Positions 25,963-34,575 of a DNA stretch of 61,395 nucleotides are shown piece by piece. Below the pieces are notes generated by a model that saw only the letters and a list, made by a program, of their open reading frames with translations, made no database searches and was not told the DNA's origin. How positions within the stretch are numbered: the first letter of the stretch is position 1; every line of letters starts with the position of its first letter. Location: contig JAYRWY010000002.1 of NCBI GenBank assembly GCA_041917755.1, positions 1 to 61,395 on the forward strand, written 5' to 3'. A program made the translations under genes and the position numbers. This stretch comes from RGZA01 sp041917755. Lineage in GTDB: Bacteria; Pseudomonadota; Alphaproteobacteria; UBA9219; RGZA01.

Positions 25963-26620
25963 TCACCAAGCTAAGGCCGTAGCTACCCATACGGAAATAC
26001 GGGTATGAACCGATGTCTACATTTGGATATTTCTGTGCAATTTCGCCCATTTCCTTGGCGATGATGCTTTCGCCAATCATACAGCTGATGCTGCGGCTTT
26101 TAATGGGTGGCCCGCCCAGTAAATTGGGCAATACACCATCCAGCATCGCCTGCATCACATTAGGAATGCCTGCCATGACATGCACATTACCGATTTTAAA
26201 TCCCGGCGCAGTGCTAACGGGGTTATCAATCAAGCTTGCGCCTTCAGGGATATGCGCCATGCGCAAGCGGCCGGGGTTGAGGTTTTCCTCGCCCTTATAA
26301 TATTCAATAAGGCGCGCCTTCGCCTGCGCATTCAAAACATTCTTCACGCCGAATGCTTTGGCAATACTATCGGCGGTAATATCATCATGCGTGGGGCCAA
26401 TGCCGCCAGTTGTAAAAATATAGTCGTATTTTACGCGAACCTCATTAATCGTATCGACGATATCTTGTTCAATATCGGGGATCACCCGCGCATGCATCAT
26501 GCGGATGCCTTTTTCCAAAAGCTTCTTACCTATATAGGCAAGGTTGATATCCTGCGTGCGACCGGTCAAAATTTCATTGCCGATTATTACTACGCAAGCT
26601 GTTTTAGTGGATGCTGACAT
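25853..26620 (-). CDS. CinA-like / molybdopterin-binding domain protein
   Basis: 255 residues. The N-terminal MoaB/MogA-like domain is clear: VVIIGNEILTGRTQDIN, YDYIFTTGGIGPTHDD and PGFKIGNVHVMAGIPNVM are the family blocks. This is the CinA N-terminal domain without the C-terminal nicotinamide-nucleotide amidase (pncC) domain, as in many short homologues that act as putative nucleotide phosphatases; the exact role is uncertain. I chose the ATG at 26620 because the extension to 26692 runs through the hppA terminator. It lies downstream of hppA on the same strand, separated by that terminator. Confidence 0.88.
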   Translation of the reverse strand: MSASTKTACVVIIGNEILTGRTQDINLAYIGKKLLEKGIRMMHARVIPDIEQDIVDTINEVRVKYDYIFTTGGIGPTHDDITADSIAKAFGVKNVLNAQAKARLIEYYKGEENLNPGRLRMAHIPEGASLIDNPVSTAPGFKIGNVHVMAGIPNVMQAMLDGVLPNLLGGPPIKSRSISCMIGESIIAKEMGEIAQKYPNVDIGSYPYFRMGSYGLSLVIRGVDATAMDGAQRDLCLLITRHGGEPIVQLEETSP

Positions 26621-26645
26621 GGTGTTCCTGAATGGGTTTGAGGCA

Positions 26646-26679
26646 ACAAAAAACCCCTCATCCATATTGGATGAGGGGT
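26646..26679 (-). terminator. Rho-independent terminator of hppA
   Basis: The 12-bp perfect stem ACCCCTCATCCA / TGGATGAGGGGT (26653-26664 and 26668-26679, 3-nt loop) is followed on the minus strand by a T-run (complement of 26647-26652). It lies 35 bp after the hppA stop and just upstream of the CinA-like start, insulating the two genes. Confidence 0.93.
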
Positions 26680-26713
26680 CTGTTTCTTGCAACCCTTTAA
26701 CAGGGTTTAATCG

Positions 26714-28819
26714 TTAGCCTGCAATCTTGGCCAAAATAGCCAACAGTAACAGAGCCACGATGTTGATGATTTTGATCATCGGGTTTACGGCTGGGCCAGC
26801 GGTATCCTTGTAAGGATCGCCAACTGTATCGCCGGTTACAGCAGCCTTATGGGCTTCGCTGCCCTTGCCGCCATAATTACCTTCTTCGATGTACTTCTTT
26901 GCGTTATCCCATGCACCGCCACCTGACGTCATGGAAATCGCCACAAACACGCCCGTAACGATGGTGCCGAGCAACATCGCACCAAGCGCCGTAAACGCAG
27001 AAGCAAGACCGTTAATCAAGAAGATGACGATGAACAATACAACCGGTGCGAACACAGGAAGCAATGATGGCACAATCATTTCACCAATCGCGGCCTTGGT
27101 TAGCATATCAACAGCTTTGCCGTATTCGGGCTTAGCTGTGCCTTCCATAATGCCTTTGATTTCGCGGAACTGACGGCGGACTTCAACCACCACAGAACCT
27201 GCGGCACGGCCTACAGCGGTCATGCCCATCGCACCAAACAGGTACGGCAGCAAACCGCCAATCAACAAGCCAACCACAACATATGGGTTTTGCAGTTCAA
27301 AGGTTACAGGCGTTGTCGGGAAGTAATGTTTCAAATCCTGACAGTAGGACGCGAACAATACCAATGCCGCCAAACCAGCAGAACCAATAGCATAACCTTT
27401 GGTCACAGCCTTGGTGGTGTTACCAACTGCATCCAATGCGTCGGTGACTACACGTACTTCCTTAGGCAGATTTGACATTTCGGCAATACCGCCGGCGTTA
27501 TCTGTCACAGGACCATACGCGTCAAGGGCAACCACCATTCCGGCCAAGGCCAACATGGTTGTTGCGGCAATACCAATACCGTACAGGCCGCCCGCACTGA
27601 ACGCGACAAGGATACCCGCGCAAATCACGATAACAGGCAGTGCGGTGGATTCCATCGACACAGCCAGACCTTGAATAACGTTAGTACCATGGCCAGTTTG
27701 CGATGAAGCCGCAACCGAACGAACCGGACGGAAATTGGTGCCCGTATAGTACTCGGTAATGACAATCAACGCCCAGGTTACGCCGAGACCCGTTAGCACG
27801 CAGTAAATCAGCTGCATCATATCGATGGTGCGACCATCAGTCAGGGTCAGGGTTTGGCCGTTAAATGCGGCATAGGTCAAGCCAATGATAAGCACAGCGG
27901 AAAGTACAGCCGACACCGTGAAGCCCTTATACAAAGCCCCCATGATGTTGTTGTCTTTTCCAAGCTTTACAAAGAAGCTACCGATTACGGAAGCGACAAT
28001 GCAAAGTGCGCCAATCAATAACGGGAACATCATCATGATGCCCTGGGTTGCGCCGGTGAAGAAAATTGCGCCAAGCAACATGGTTGCAACCATGGTCACG
28101 GCATAGGTTTCAAACAAGTCGGCAGCCATACCTGCGCAATCGCCCACATTGTCGCCAACGTTATCGGCAATTACGGCTGGGTTGCGTGGATCATCTTCTG
28201 GAATTCCTGCTTCTACTTTACCTACCAAATCGGCGCCTACGTCTGCGCCTTTGGTGAAGATACCGCCGCCCAAACGGGCAAAGATGGAAATGAGTGATGA
28301 ACCAAAGCTAAGTGCAACAAGCGCTTCGATGATAGGACGAATGTCTTTACCTTCACCGCCAGCCGTTGCCAGCAAGTAGTAGTAATAGCCAGCCACACCA
28401 AAGAGACCCAGACCCACTACCAACATACCGGTGATAGCACCTGATTTGAATGCAATGCTAAGAGCTGGGGCAAGGCCGCCTGTCGCTGCCTGAGCGGTAC
28501 GCACATTGGCACGAACCGACACATACATGCCGATATAACCAGCCACGCCAGATAAAACTGCACCAATCACAAAGCCGATGCATACATTGACGCCTAATGC
28601 GAAAAACAAAATGACCGCAACAACCACACCCACAATACCAATGGTGGTATATTGGCGGTTCAGGTATGCGCCTGCGCCTTCTTGAATGGCTTTGGCAATT
28701 TCTTGCATTCTGGCATTACCGGGCGATGCCTTGAAAATACTGCCCGCTGTAAACAAACTATAGACAATCGCTAGCGCTACGCACGCCAGGATAATAGTAA
28801 ATGAATGTTCCATTATCAT
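26714..28819 (-). CDS. hppA: Membrane-bound proton-translocating pyrophosphatase
   Basis: Hydrolyses inorganic pyrophosphate and pumps H+ across the inner membrane. About 701 residues with some 16 membrane helices. The catalytic blocks are GGGIFTKGADVGADLVGKVE, then EDDPRNPAVIADNVGDNVGD, and near the C-terminus GDTVGDPYKDTAGPAVNPMI. The determinant segment reads GNTTKAVTKGYAIGSA: lysine near residue 470, where K+-dependent enzymes have alanine, so this is predicted to be the K+-independent H+-pump class. The ATG at 28819 follows AAAGGGA with 8-nt spacing; an upstream extension lacks family support. It has its own terminator. Confidence 0.97.
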   Translation of the reverse strand: MIMEHSFTIILACVALAIVYSLFTAGSIFKASPGNARMQEIAKAIQEGAGAYLNRQYTTIGIVGVVVAVILFFALGVNVCIGFVIGAVLSGVAGYIGMYVSVRANVRTAQAATGGLAPALSIAFKSGAITGMLVVGLGLFGVAGYYYYLLATAGGEGKDIRPIIEALVALSFGSSLISIFARLGGGIFTKGADVGADLVGKVEAGIPEDDPRNPAVIADNVGDNVGDCAGMAADLFETYAVTMVATMLLGAIFFTGATQGIMMMFPLLIGALCIVASVIGSFFVKLGKDNNIMGALYKGFTVSAVLSAVLIIGLTYAAFNGQTLTLTDGRTIDMMQLIYCVLTGLGVTWALIVITEYYTGTNFRPVRSVAASSQTGHGTNVIQGLAVSMESTALPVIVICAGILVAFSAGGLYGIGIAATTMLALAGMVVALDAYGPVTDNAGGIAEMSNLPKEVRVVTDALDAVGNTTKAVTKGYAIGSAGLAALVLFASYCQDLKHYFPTTPVTFELQNPYVVVGLLIGGLLPYLFGAMGMTAVGRAAGSVVVEVRRQFREIKGIMEGTAKPEYGKAVDMLTKAAIGEMIVPSLLPVFAPVVLFIVIFLINGLASAFTALGAMLLGTIVTGVFVAISMTSGGGAWDNAKKYIEEGNYGGKGSEAHKAAVTGDTVGDPYKDTAGPAVNPMIKIINIVALLLLAILAKIAG

Positions 28820-29002
28820 GGATAATATCCCTTTCTTGTGTGAAAGCAGAAAAGCCCAGAGAACCTGAGCCATGTGTGAAGACCGCAAAGTCTACTTATG
28901 CGTGGAGGTTGGTCAAGGGGCTAAGAGTGCTATTTTGCCCATAATGGCGCAAAAGACGCACATTAGACCCTTATTTTATTGGGGATTATATTGTACAGGT
29001 GC

Positions 29003-29020
29003 CTAAACCGCGCGGTTTAG
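29003..29020. repeat. 18-bp perfect palindrome across a stop codon
   Basis: CTAAACCGCGCGGTTTAG is perfectly self-complementary and contains the TAA stop (29017-29019, minus strand) of the FliL-like gene. There is no adjacent T-run, so it is not a typical terminator. It could be a protein-binding site or an RNA 3'-end hairpin with a tight centre. Confidence 0.7.
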
Positions 29021-29526
29021 TTGAAGCGACGTTGGCTCACGCCCTGAATAAGAACGTCTTGGATAACTTTTTTATCCGCAAAACTTTCCGTTACCAAAAG
29101 CAATTTGTTCTTCAGCTTGGTAACATCTAGGAACTGACCGTTACGGTAAGCCGCCTTGTTCAAATTGCCATACAATGCACTCATATACGCATCTTTGATT
29201 TTTGGAATAAGATGGCTGACTTCCTGAATATTTTTCTGCTCGGAAATTTGCAAAGCCACAATCATCGATACAGTTTCCTGAACATTGTTTTTGCCCAGTA
29301 CCGGCATAATCATCGGATCAAGCTTCAGGTAGAATGAATTGGCTGGGCCATCGGTCACGTCATAGGCAGCTTTTTCTTTGCCTTTTTTCTTTTCGCCACC
29401 ATGGCCGTCTGCTTTTTTCTCGGCCTTGGGTTTTTCGCCGCCACCATGTTCAGCTGAAAATGCTGGTGACGCGAAAGCCAATGTCGCGGCTAATACCATG
29501 CAGGTGGCGAGCATAAAATTACGCAT
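29017..29526 (-). CDS. FliL-like exported protein
   Basis: 169 residues from the ATG at 29526. The signal peptide LATCMVLAATLAFASPAFSA is followed by a His/Gly/Lys-rich stretch (~30-58), then a domain beginning FYLKLDPMIMPVLGKNN with KIKDAYMSALYGNLN and DVTKLKNKLLLVTESFADKKV. That pattern (Pro/Lys-Asp helix, then a helix before the final strand) resembles the C-terminal domain of FliL. No flagellar genes are nearby, so a motor role is not supported; stand-alone FliL-like proteins occur in alphaproteobacteria. It sits between thiL and hppA on the same strand with ~200 bp on each side. Confidence 0.72.
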   Translation of the reverse strand: MRNFMLATCMVLAATLAFASPAFSAEHGGGEKPKAEKKADGHGGEKKKGKEKAAYDVTDGPANSFYLKLDPMIMPVLGKNNVQETVSMIVALQISEQKNIQEVSHLIPKIKDAYMSALYGNLNKAAYRNGQFLDVTKLKNKLLLVTESFADKKVIQDVLIQGVSQRRFN

Positions 29527-29621
29527 AAAAAACTCATACAAAAAAAGTGACGCTTAAAAAATAGCTTGAATGTATGAGTAGAGATTACACCGCAATGCGA
29601 TAAGGCCCGATTAATAAAGGA

Positions 29622-29636
29622 TTGTATTTGATACAA
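29622..29636. promoter_or_regulatory. Inverted repeat upstream of the FliL-like gene
   Basis: TTGTAT-TTG-ATACAA is a perfect 6-bp inverted repeat about 96 bp upstream of the FliL-like start. Eight bases further is TTAACCAT (29645-29652), a CtrA half-site on the plus strand. Together they suggest a regulated promoter in this 200-bp gap, but neither is proven. Confidence 0.35.
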
Positions 29637-29726
29637 ATCATTCATTAACCATAGGCAAAAGCCGTGATGAATACCCGTTTTTACTAGTATTTTTGAGGGT
29701 TATGCCACAACGGGGATAGGTCGGGC

Positions 29727-30719
29727 TTAAAAATGTTGCCAGCCTTTTTGCTTAAGCATGATCATGCGCTTGTCTTTATCCAGCACCTGAATACCGCCTT
29801 CACCGAATTTCAGTTCGCCAATCTTGGTCAGCGGAACATTGATTTTAGTCGCGGCAATTTTTAACAAGCCACTTTCACGGCTATCAATTACAAACGCCAG
29901 TTCGTAATCTTCGCCGCCTGTCAAAATAGCTTCCATATGTTCGGGCCATGCATCCAATGCTTTTTTGGCAGCCGGCGATAACGGAATTTTATCGGCTTCA
30001 ATCAATGCCTGCCCTTGTGATGCAACCGCCATATGCCCGATATCTGCGGCGAGGCCATCGGAAATATCAATCGCGGCAAGCGCAAAGGTGCGTATGGTGC
30101 GCCCCAATTCAATGCGTGGTTCTGGTGCATAATGACGTTGCTTTAAAAATTCGATATCTTCGGCGTTCACGCCATACAGCTTCTTTCCTTGCGCTGCCAT
30201 TAGGCCAAGCGTTGAATCCCCAATCGTGCCGCTGACATAAATATCATACACATCACTTGGGCCCAGATTACGCCTTAAGGTACGCTTGATTGCCTGCCCA
30301 CGCGGTACCACGCCAAAGGCAGTAATCGAAAAATGCTTTGGACCTTCGGTGCGAACGGTATCGCCACCCATTAAATGCACAGCATATTTCTTTTGGTCGG
30401 CATGCAGTGTCTCGGAAAATGATTGCAACCAATGGTCCTGCACATCCTTATTAAGGGCAGTAATCAACGTATAGCTAACAGGCTGTGCGCCCATTGCGGC
30501 AAGATCGGATAGATTGCTACGCAATAAACGCTGCGCGATGCTTTGCGGGCTGTCATCCGGCGCGAAGTGAATGCCCTCCACCATTGCATCGGTAGTCACC
30601 ACCAAATCCACTTCAGGTGGCAATTGCATCAACGCGGCGTCGTCGGTGAGGTTTAATGAGCCTGGAAAATCCTTTGCAAGCGGCTTGAAATAACGCGCAA
30701 TGCGATCGAATTCATTCAT
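29727..30719 (-). CDS. thiL: Thiamine-monophosphate kinase
   Basis: Phosphorylates thiamine monophosphate to the active diphosphate using ATP. The 330-residue product has the ATP-binding PurM/HypE-like fold: NLTDDAALMQLPPEVDLVVT at the N-terminus, LRSNLSDLAAMGAQP, MGGDTVRTEGP, AAIDISDGLAADIGHMA and LTGGEDYELAFVI. The ATG is at 30719. It follows nusB by 32 bp and probably ends the long rpiB-to-thiL operon; nusB-thiL is a common pair. Confidence 0.95.
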   Translation of the reverse strand: MNEFDRIARYFKPLAKDFPGSLNLTDDAALMQLPPEVDLVVTTDAMVEGIHFAPDDSPQSIAQRLLRSNLSDLAAMGAQPVSYTLITALNKDVQDHWLQSFSETLHADQKKYAVHLMGGDTVRTEGPKHFSITAFGVVPRGQAIKRTLRRNLGPSDVYDIYVSGTIGDSTLGLMAAQGKKLYGVNAEDIEFLKQRHYAPEPRIELGRTIRTFALAAIDISDGLAADIGHMAVASQGQALIEADKIPLSPAAKKALDAWPEHMEAILTGGEDYELAFVIDSRESGLLKIAATKINVPLTKIGELKFGEGGIQVLDKDKRMIMLKQKGWQHF

Positions 30720-30751
30720 ATCAAAACCTTTTCAAGACAAACTATTGAGGA

Positions 30752-31222
30752 CTAACTACGAAGGGATTTGGAAACTTTATCAAGCACCGCATTGACCAAT
30801 GCAGGCTCTTTGCCGGAAAAGAAACCATGAGCAACATTCACATAGTCATTGATGATGATGGCGGTGTCGGTTTGCGCATGGTTGAGCAATTCGCCAACAC
30901 CTGCACGTAAAATGCTTTTGATAATTTTTTCAAGGCGTTCCAATGGCCATTTGGCATCAAGGCTACCGCTAACCATTTGGTCGATATCGGCTTGGCGCGC
31001 CAACGTTCCATTTACAATGGCGGTAAAAAGTTCCTTGTCAAAATCCTCCGGTACAGGTGCATCCGCATCAACCGGCATATTACCCTGCAAGAAATCACGA
31101 ACCACATTGCCCGCATGGTTGCCGGTATAATCAATCGTGTAGAGCGCCTGCACAGCTGCCAGGCGCGCGGCAGATTTTTGAACTGGCGTAACGGTTTTTA
31201 CTTTTTCGGCAACGTCTGACAT
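30752..31222 (-). CDS. nusB: Transcription antitermination factor NusB
   Basis: 156-residue all-helical protein that with NusE/S10 binds boxA RNA to allow processive rRNA transcription. Family blocks visible are ARLAAVQALYTIDYTG near the N-terminus, the WPLERLEKIIKSILRAGVGEL segment and ALVNAVLDKVSK at the end. The ATG at 31222 is chosen over the adjoining GTG at 31225. It follows ribH, the usual partner order, in the riboflavin run. Confidence 0.95.
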   Translation of the reverse strand: MSDVAEKVKTVTPVQKSAARLAAVQALYTIDYTGNHAGNVVRDFLQGNMPVDADAPVPEDFDKELFTAIVNGTLARQADIDQMVSGSLDAKWPLERLEKIIKSILRAGVGELLNHAQTDTAIIINDYVNVAHGFFSGKEPALVNAVLDKVSKSLRS

Positions 31223-31255
31223 CACAATTACTTAAACTCTCTATTTCTTTGCAAA

Positions 31256-31726
31256 TTATTCACGTGGGTATAGGCCAAGCTTGCCCTTTAAAGCAATCAT
31301 ATCAAGACAAGCCTGAGCGGCAGCGCCGCCTTTATTTTCACCGGTAATACTTGCACGGTGCCATGCCTGATCTTCGGTATAAGTAGTAAGGATACCATTA
31401 CCCAATGCCAAAGCATAGGTTGATGTTAACTCCGACAATGCTCTGGAACTTTCATTGGCGACTACTTCAAAATGATACGTATCACCCTTAATCACACAGC
31501 CAAGCGCGATAAACCCATCAAAGCGGCGACGTGCCGGATGATATTGCTTCATCTTGATGCCATATAAAATTGCCGCCGGTATTTCCAGCGCACCGGGCAC
31601 TTCGAATTTTTCAAAGCTCGCGCCCTTGGCATTCAGCACAATCAACGCGCCCTTCATCAACTCCTCGGAGATGCCCTTATAAAACGGCGCCTCAACAATC
31701 ATGATGTGTGGTTTTCTATCTGCCAT
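31256..31726 (-). CDS. ribH: 6,7-dimethyl-8-ribityllumazine synthase
   Basis: Joins the ribitylaminopyrimidine and dihydroxybutanone phosphate to form lumazine, the riboflavin synthase substrate. 156 residues. KFEVPGALEIPAAI, FIALGCVIKGDTYHFEVV (with the catalytic His near 88) and NGILTTYTEDQAWHRA are the conserved blocks, and GGAAAQACLDMIALK is the C-terminal helix. It lies 2 bp after ribB. Confidence 0.96.
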   Translation of the reverse strand: MADRKPHIMIVEAPFYKGISEELMKGALIVLNAKGASFEKFEVPGALEIPAAILYGIKMKQYHPARRRFDGFIALGCVIKGDTYHFEVVANESSRALSELTSTYALALGNGILTTYTEDQAWHRASITGENKGGAAAQACLDMIALKGKLGLYPRE

Positions 31727-31728
31727 GC

Positions 31729-32865
31729 TTATGCACCTTTAATGGGTCGATGACCTTCAATGGATAATCCATACCCTTCAAGGCCAACCACCAGTTTTTT
31801 AGGGGAATTGGTGAGCAAAATCATCTTTTTTATACCCAAATCCAATAATATTTGTGCGCCAACGCCATAATCACGCAGGCTGCCGCTGGGCGGTGTTGCG
31901 CCGGAAAGCTCGGCCTTTAAACGTTCCGACAAGCTACTGGCCTGTGGTTCACGCAATAATACAATCACGCCGCGTGCTTCTTTGGATATGGCTTGCATCG
32001 CTGCTTGAATTTCACCGCCGCGTCCATCGCTGCCATCACCTAATACATCTTCCAGAATGTTGATGGCGTGCATACGCACCAAGACGGGTGCATCACCGCT
32101 TAAATCACCTTTCACCAATGCTATGTGTTCAGCATAAGACACACGATTGGCATAAACATGCATTTGGAATTCACCACCAAATACAGAACGGAACGGTGCA
32201 GTCAGGCGTTTTTCAATAATCGTTTCAGTGCGACGGCGATAGGCAATCAAATCGGCAATCGTGCCAACTTTCATATTATGCTGCTTGGCAAATGCAATCA
32301 GGTCAGGCATGCGGGCCATGCTGCCATCATCCTTCATGATTTCGCAGATTACACCTGCGGGTAACAATCCCGCCATACGTGCAATATCTACCGCGGCCTC
32401 GGTATGGCCGGTGCGAACCAATACACCGCCATCCTTGGCAACCAACGGGAAAACATGGCCGGGCGTGACAATATCTTCCGGGCGTGTTTCGGGATCAATT
32501 GCCACGGCAATCGTGCGGGCGCGGTCAGCCGCCGATATCCCCGTGGTTACGCCTTCGCGTGCTTCGATGGAAACAGTAAATGCGGTTTGATGGCGCGTGC
32601 CGTTGTTACTACTCATCGGCGGGATGTTGAGGCGTTCTACCATTTGCCTGTCCATCGCCAAACAAATCAACCCGCGGGCATGTTTAGCCATGAAATTGAC
32701 GGCATCGGCATTGCACAGCTGCGCTGGAATAATCACATCGCCTTCGTTCTCGCGGTTTTCATCATCGGCCAGAATGAACATACGGCCAGCTTTTGCTTCG
32801 GCGATGATTTCTTCCGGCGTAGATAACGCGCTATGGAATTCGTGTTTCACGGCGGCGTTACTCAT
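31729..32865 (-). CDS. ribB: 3,4-dihydroxy-2-butanone 4-phosphate synthase with RibA-like (RibX-type) domain
   Basis: 378 residues. The N-terminal ~200 residues are a complete RibB domain: ILADDENRENEGDVIIPAQL (acidic metal loop), HARGLICLAMD and GHVFPLVAKDGGVLVRTGHTE. The C-terminal half aligns with GTP cyclohydrolase II, but its zinc site is gone. Where RibA has three cysteines in HSECLTGDVFGSLRCDC, residues ~265-283 read MHAINILEDVLGDGSDGRG, and no Cys occurs after ~174. It should therefore be called RibB with a RibX-type domain rather than a bifunctional RibBA. The start overlaps the ribE stop by 4 bp. Active GTP cyclohydrolase II would have to be encoded elsewhere. Confidence 0.93.
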   Translation of the reverse strand: MSNAAVKHEFHSALSTPEEIIAEAKAGRMFILADDENRENEGDVIIPAQLCNADAVNFMAKHARGLICLAMDRQMVERLNIPPMSSNNGTRHQTAFTVSIEAREGVTTGISAADRARTIAVAIDPETRPEDIVTPGHVFPLVAKDGGVLVRTGHTEAAVDIARMAGLLPAGVICEIMKDDGSMARMPDLIAFAKQHNMKVGTIADLIAYRRRTETIIEKRLTAPFRSVFGGEFQMHVYANRVSYAEHIALVKGDLSGDAPVLVRMHAINILEDVLGDGSDGRGGEIQAAMQAISKEARGVIVLLREPQASSLSERLKAELSGATPPSGSLRDYGVGAQILLDLGIKKMILLTNSPKKLVVGLEGYGLSIEGHRPIKGA

Positions 32866-33464
32866 GATGCGACCTTATATTGTTGAAGACGCGCAACATA
32901 GCGGGCCAGCATATCAATTTCGATATTCACCTTACTGCCTGCTTTCACATGTTGAATGCCGGTATGGGTAAAAGTATGAGGAATAATCATCACGCCAAAC
33001 TGGTTGTCTTTCACGCTGTTTACGGTCAGCGAGATACCATCAATGGTGATAGAACCTTTGGTCGCGATATAGGGCGCGAGGTCTTTTGGCACTGTAAATT
33101 CAAAGCGCCAGCAATCCCCTTCTGTTTTTACGCTGATGCACTCCCCTACGCCATCAACATGACCATAGACCAAATGTCCGCCCAGCTCATCACCCAACTT
33201 TAGTGATGGCTCAAGATTAATGGCAGTATGAAACGCCCAATCCTTCACGGTTGTTTTGGCCAGCGTTTCGGCTGATACCTGTACCTTGAATGTGTCGCCT
33301 GCTTTTTCTGTAACCGTGAGGCACACGCCGTTGCATGCAACAGATGCACCAATTTTCATGGCATCAAGGTTTAGATTTTTGGTTTGAATGGCCAACTCAA
33401 CATCGCTTGCAGATTTTTCAACTGCAACCACCAAACCCAAATCCTGAATTAATCCTGTAAACAT
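32862..33464 (-). CDS. ribE: Riboflavin synthase, alpha chain
   Basis: Dismutates two lumazines to riboflavin. 200 residues with the expected internal duplication of two lumazine-binding barrels: MFTGLIQDLGLV and SVACNGVCLTV in the first, GHLVYGHVDGVGE and GSITIDGISLTVNSV in the second, then IPHTFTHTG. It sits between ribD (6-bp gap) and ribB (4-bp overlap). Confidence 0.96.
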   Translation of the reverse strand: MFTGLIQDLGLVVAVEKSASDVELAIQTKNLNLDAMKIGASVACNGVCLTVTEKAGDTFKVQVSAETLAKTTVKDWAFHTAINLEPSLKLGDELGGHLVYGHVDGVGECISVKTEGDCWRFEFTVPKDLAPYIATKGSITIDGISLTVNSVKDNQFGVMIIPHTFTHTGIQHVKAGSKVNIEIDMLARYVARLQQYKVAS

Positions 33465-33469
33465 GGTTT

Positions 33470-34570
33470 CTATCCCGCCCTGACAAAGCTTTCCAGCCTG
33501 TCATTCCCCAGCATTTTGCATGCGTATGGCTTGAATTGGTGGCGCTGCGCCAATGTTTCAACCCCCATGGGTTTAAGGCTTGGCTTACCGTCATCACCAA
33601 TCAAACTTGGCGATGTAATCCATTCCAGCCTATCCACTACACCATCTTTAATCAGTGCTGCGGCAAGATATGCACCGCCTTCGACCAATACGCGGGTGAG
33701 CCCTTGCTCACCTAATTTGCGGGCGGCAACACCTAAATCGATATAGCCATCATCATTGGTGGGAACGGTCAGTACTGTTATGCCGCGCTTTTCCAGTTCC
33801 TTTATTTTTCCGGTATCGCTTTTCTCACGCGTGATAACCCAGCATGGTTTTTCATTAGCGGTAATCGCGAGCTTACCCTTCATTGGAATATTCAATTGTC
33901 TGTCCACTACAATACGGATGGGTGATGCGTGTTCCAATCCCGGCAAACGGCAATTCAGTTCCGGGTCATCCGCCAATACTGTGCCAATACCCACCATCAC
34001 CGCGTCATGTGTTGCGCGCAAGGTATGTACATATTGGCGAGCAGTTTCACCGGTTATCCAACGGCTTTCACCACTTTCGGTCGCAATGCGGCCGTCCAAT
34101 GTGCTGGCAAGTTTTAACGTGAACATGGGGCGACCATGCTTTACACGTTTTAAAAATCCTTCTTGCTGGAAGGCTGCTTCTTCAGCCAATACACCGCTAA
34201 CAACTTCTATGCCTGCGGCTTTCAACATCGCAAAGCCTTTGCCGCTTACGCGCGGGTCGGGATCTTCCATCGTAGCGACCACGCGGGCGATACCAGCATT
34301 AATCAACCCTTCCGAACATGGCGGTGTTTTACCATGATGCGAACAAGGCTCGAGCGTGACATAGGCGGTTGCGCCTCTGGCCAACTCACCGGCCTGCGCT
34401 AATGCCTGGGTTTCCGCATGCGGGCGTCCGCCAGCTTGCGTTACACCGCGCCCGACAATGACGCCGTCTTTAACAATCACGCAGCCAATCGCCGGATTTG
34501 GTGCCACCTGCCCCAACATGCGTGCGCCCATATTCAGCGCTATTTTCATATAATCAATGTCGGTGTGCAT
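33470..34570 (-). CDS. ribD: Bifunctional pyrimidine deaminase/reductase RibD
   Basis: Second and third steps of riboflavin synthesis. 366 residues. The N-terminal zinc deaminase has HAETQALAQA (His/Glu near residue 50) and LEPCSHHGKTPPC (two Cys near 75 and 84). The C-terminal NADPH reductase has FTLKLASTLDGRIAT, GIGTVLADDPELNCRLPGL, and LVEGGAYLAAALIKDGVVD. The ATG is at 34570. It lies directly downstream of nrdR, 5 bp away. Confidence 0.96.
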   Translation of the reverse strand: MHTDIDYMKIALNMGARMLGQVAPNPAIGCVIVKDGVIVGRGVTQAGGRPHAETQALAQAGELARGATAYVTLEPCSHHGKTPPCSEGLINAGIARVVATMEDPDPRVSGKGFAMLKAAGIEVVSGVLAEEAAFQQEGFLKRVKHGRPMFTLKLASTLDGRIATESGESRWITGETARQYVHTLRATHDAVMVGIGTVLADDPELNCRLPGLEHASPIRIVVDRQLNIPMKGKLAITANEKPCWVITREKSDTGKIKELEKRGITVLTVPTNDDGYIDLGVAARKLGEQGLTRVLVEGGAYLAAALIKDGVVDRLEWITSPSLIGDDGKPSLKPMGVETLAQRHQFKPYACKMLGNDRLESFVRAG

Positions 34571-34575
34571 GGGGG

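Noticed and set aside
25853..26620. Frameshifted or truncated full-length CinA
   Set aside because: The missing C-terminal amidase domain is not found in any frame downstream; short CinA-domain proteins are common, so this looks intact rather than broken.
33756..34337. 193-codon plus-strand frame inside ribD
   Set aside because: Antisense to conserved RibD motifs; Ser/Pro/Thr-rich with no recognisable fold, so treated as a shadow.
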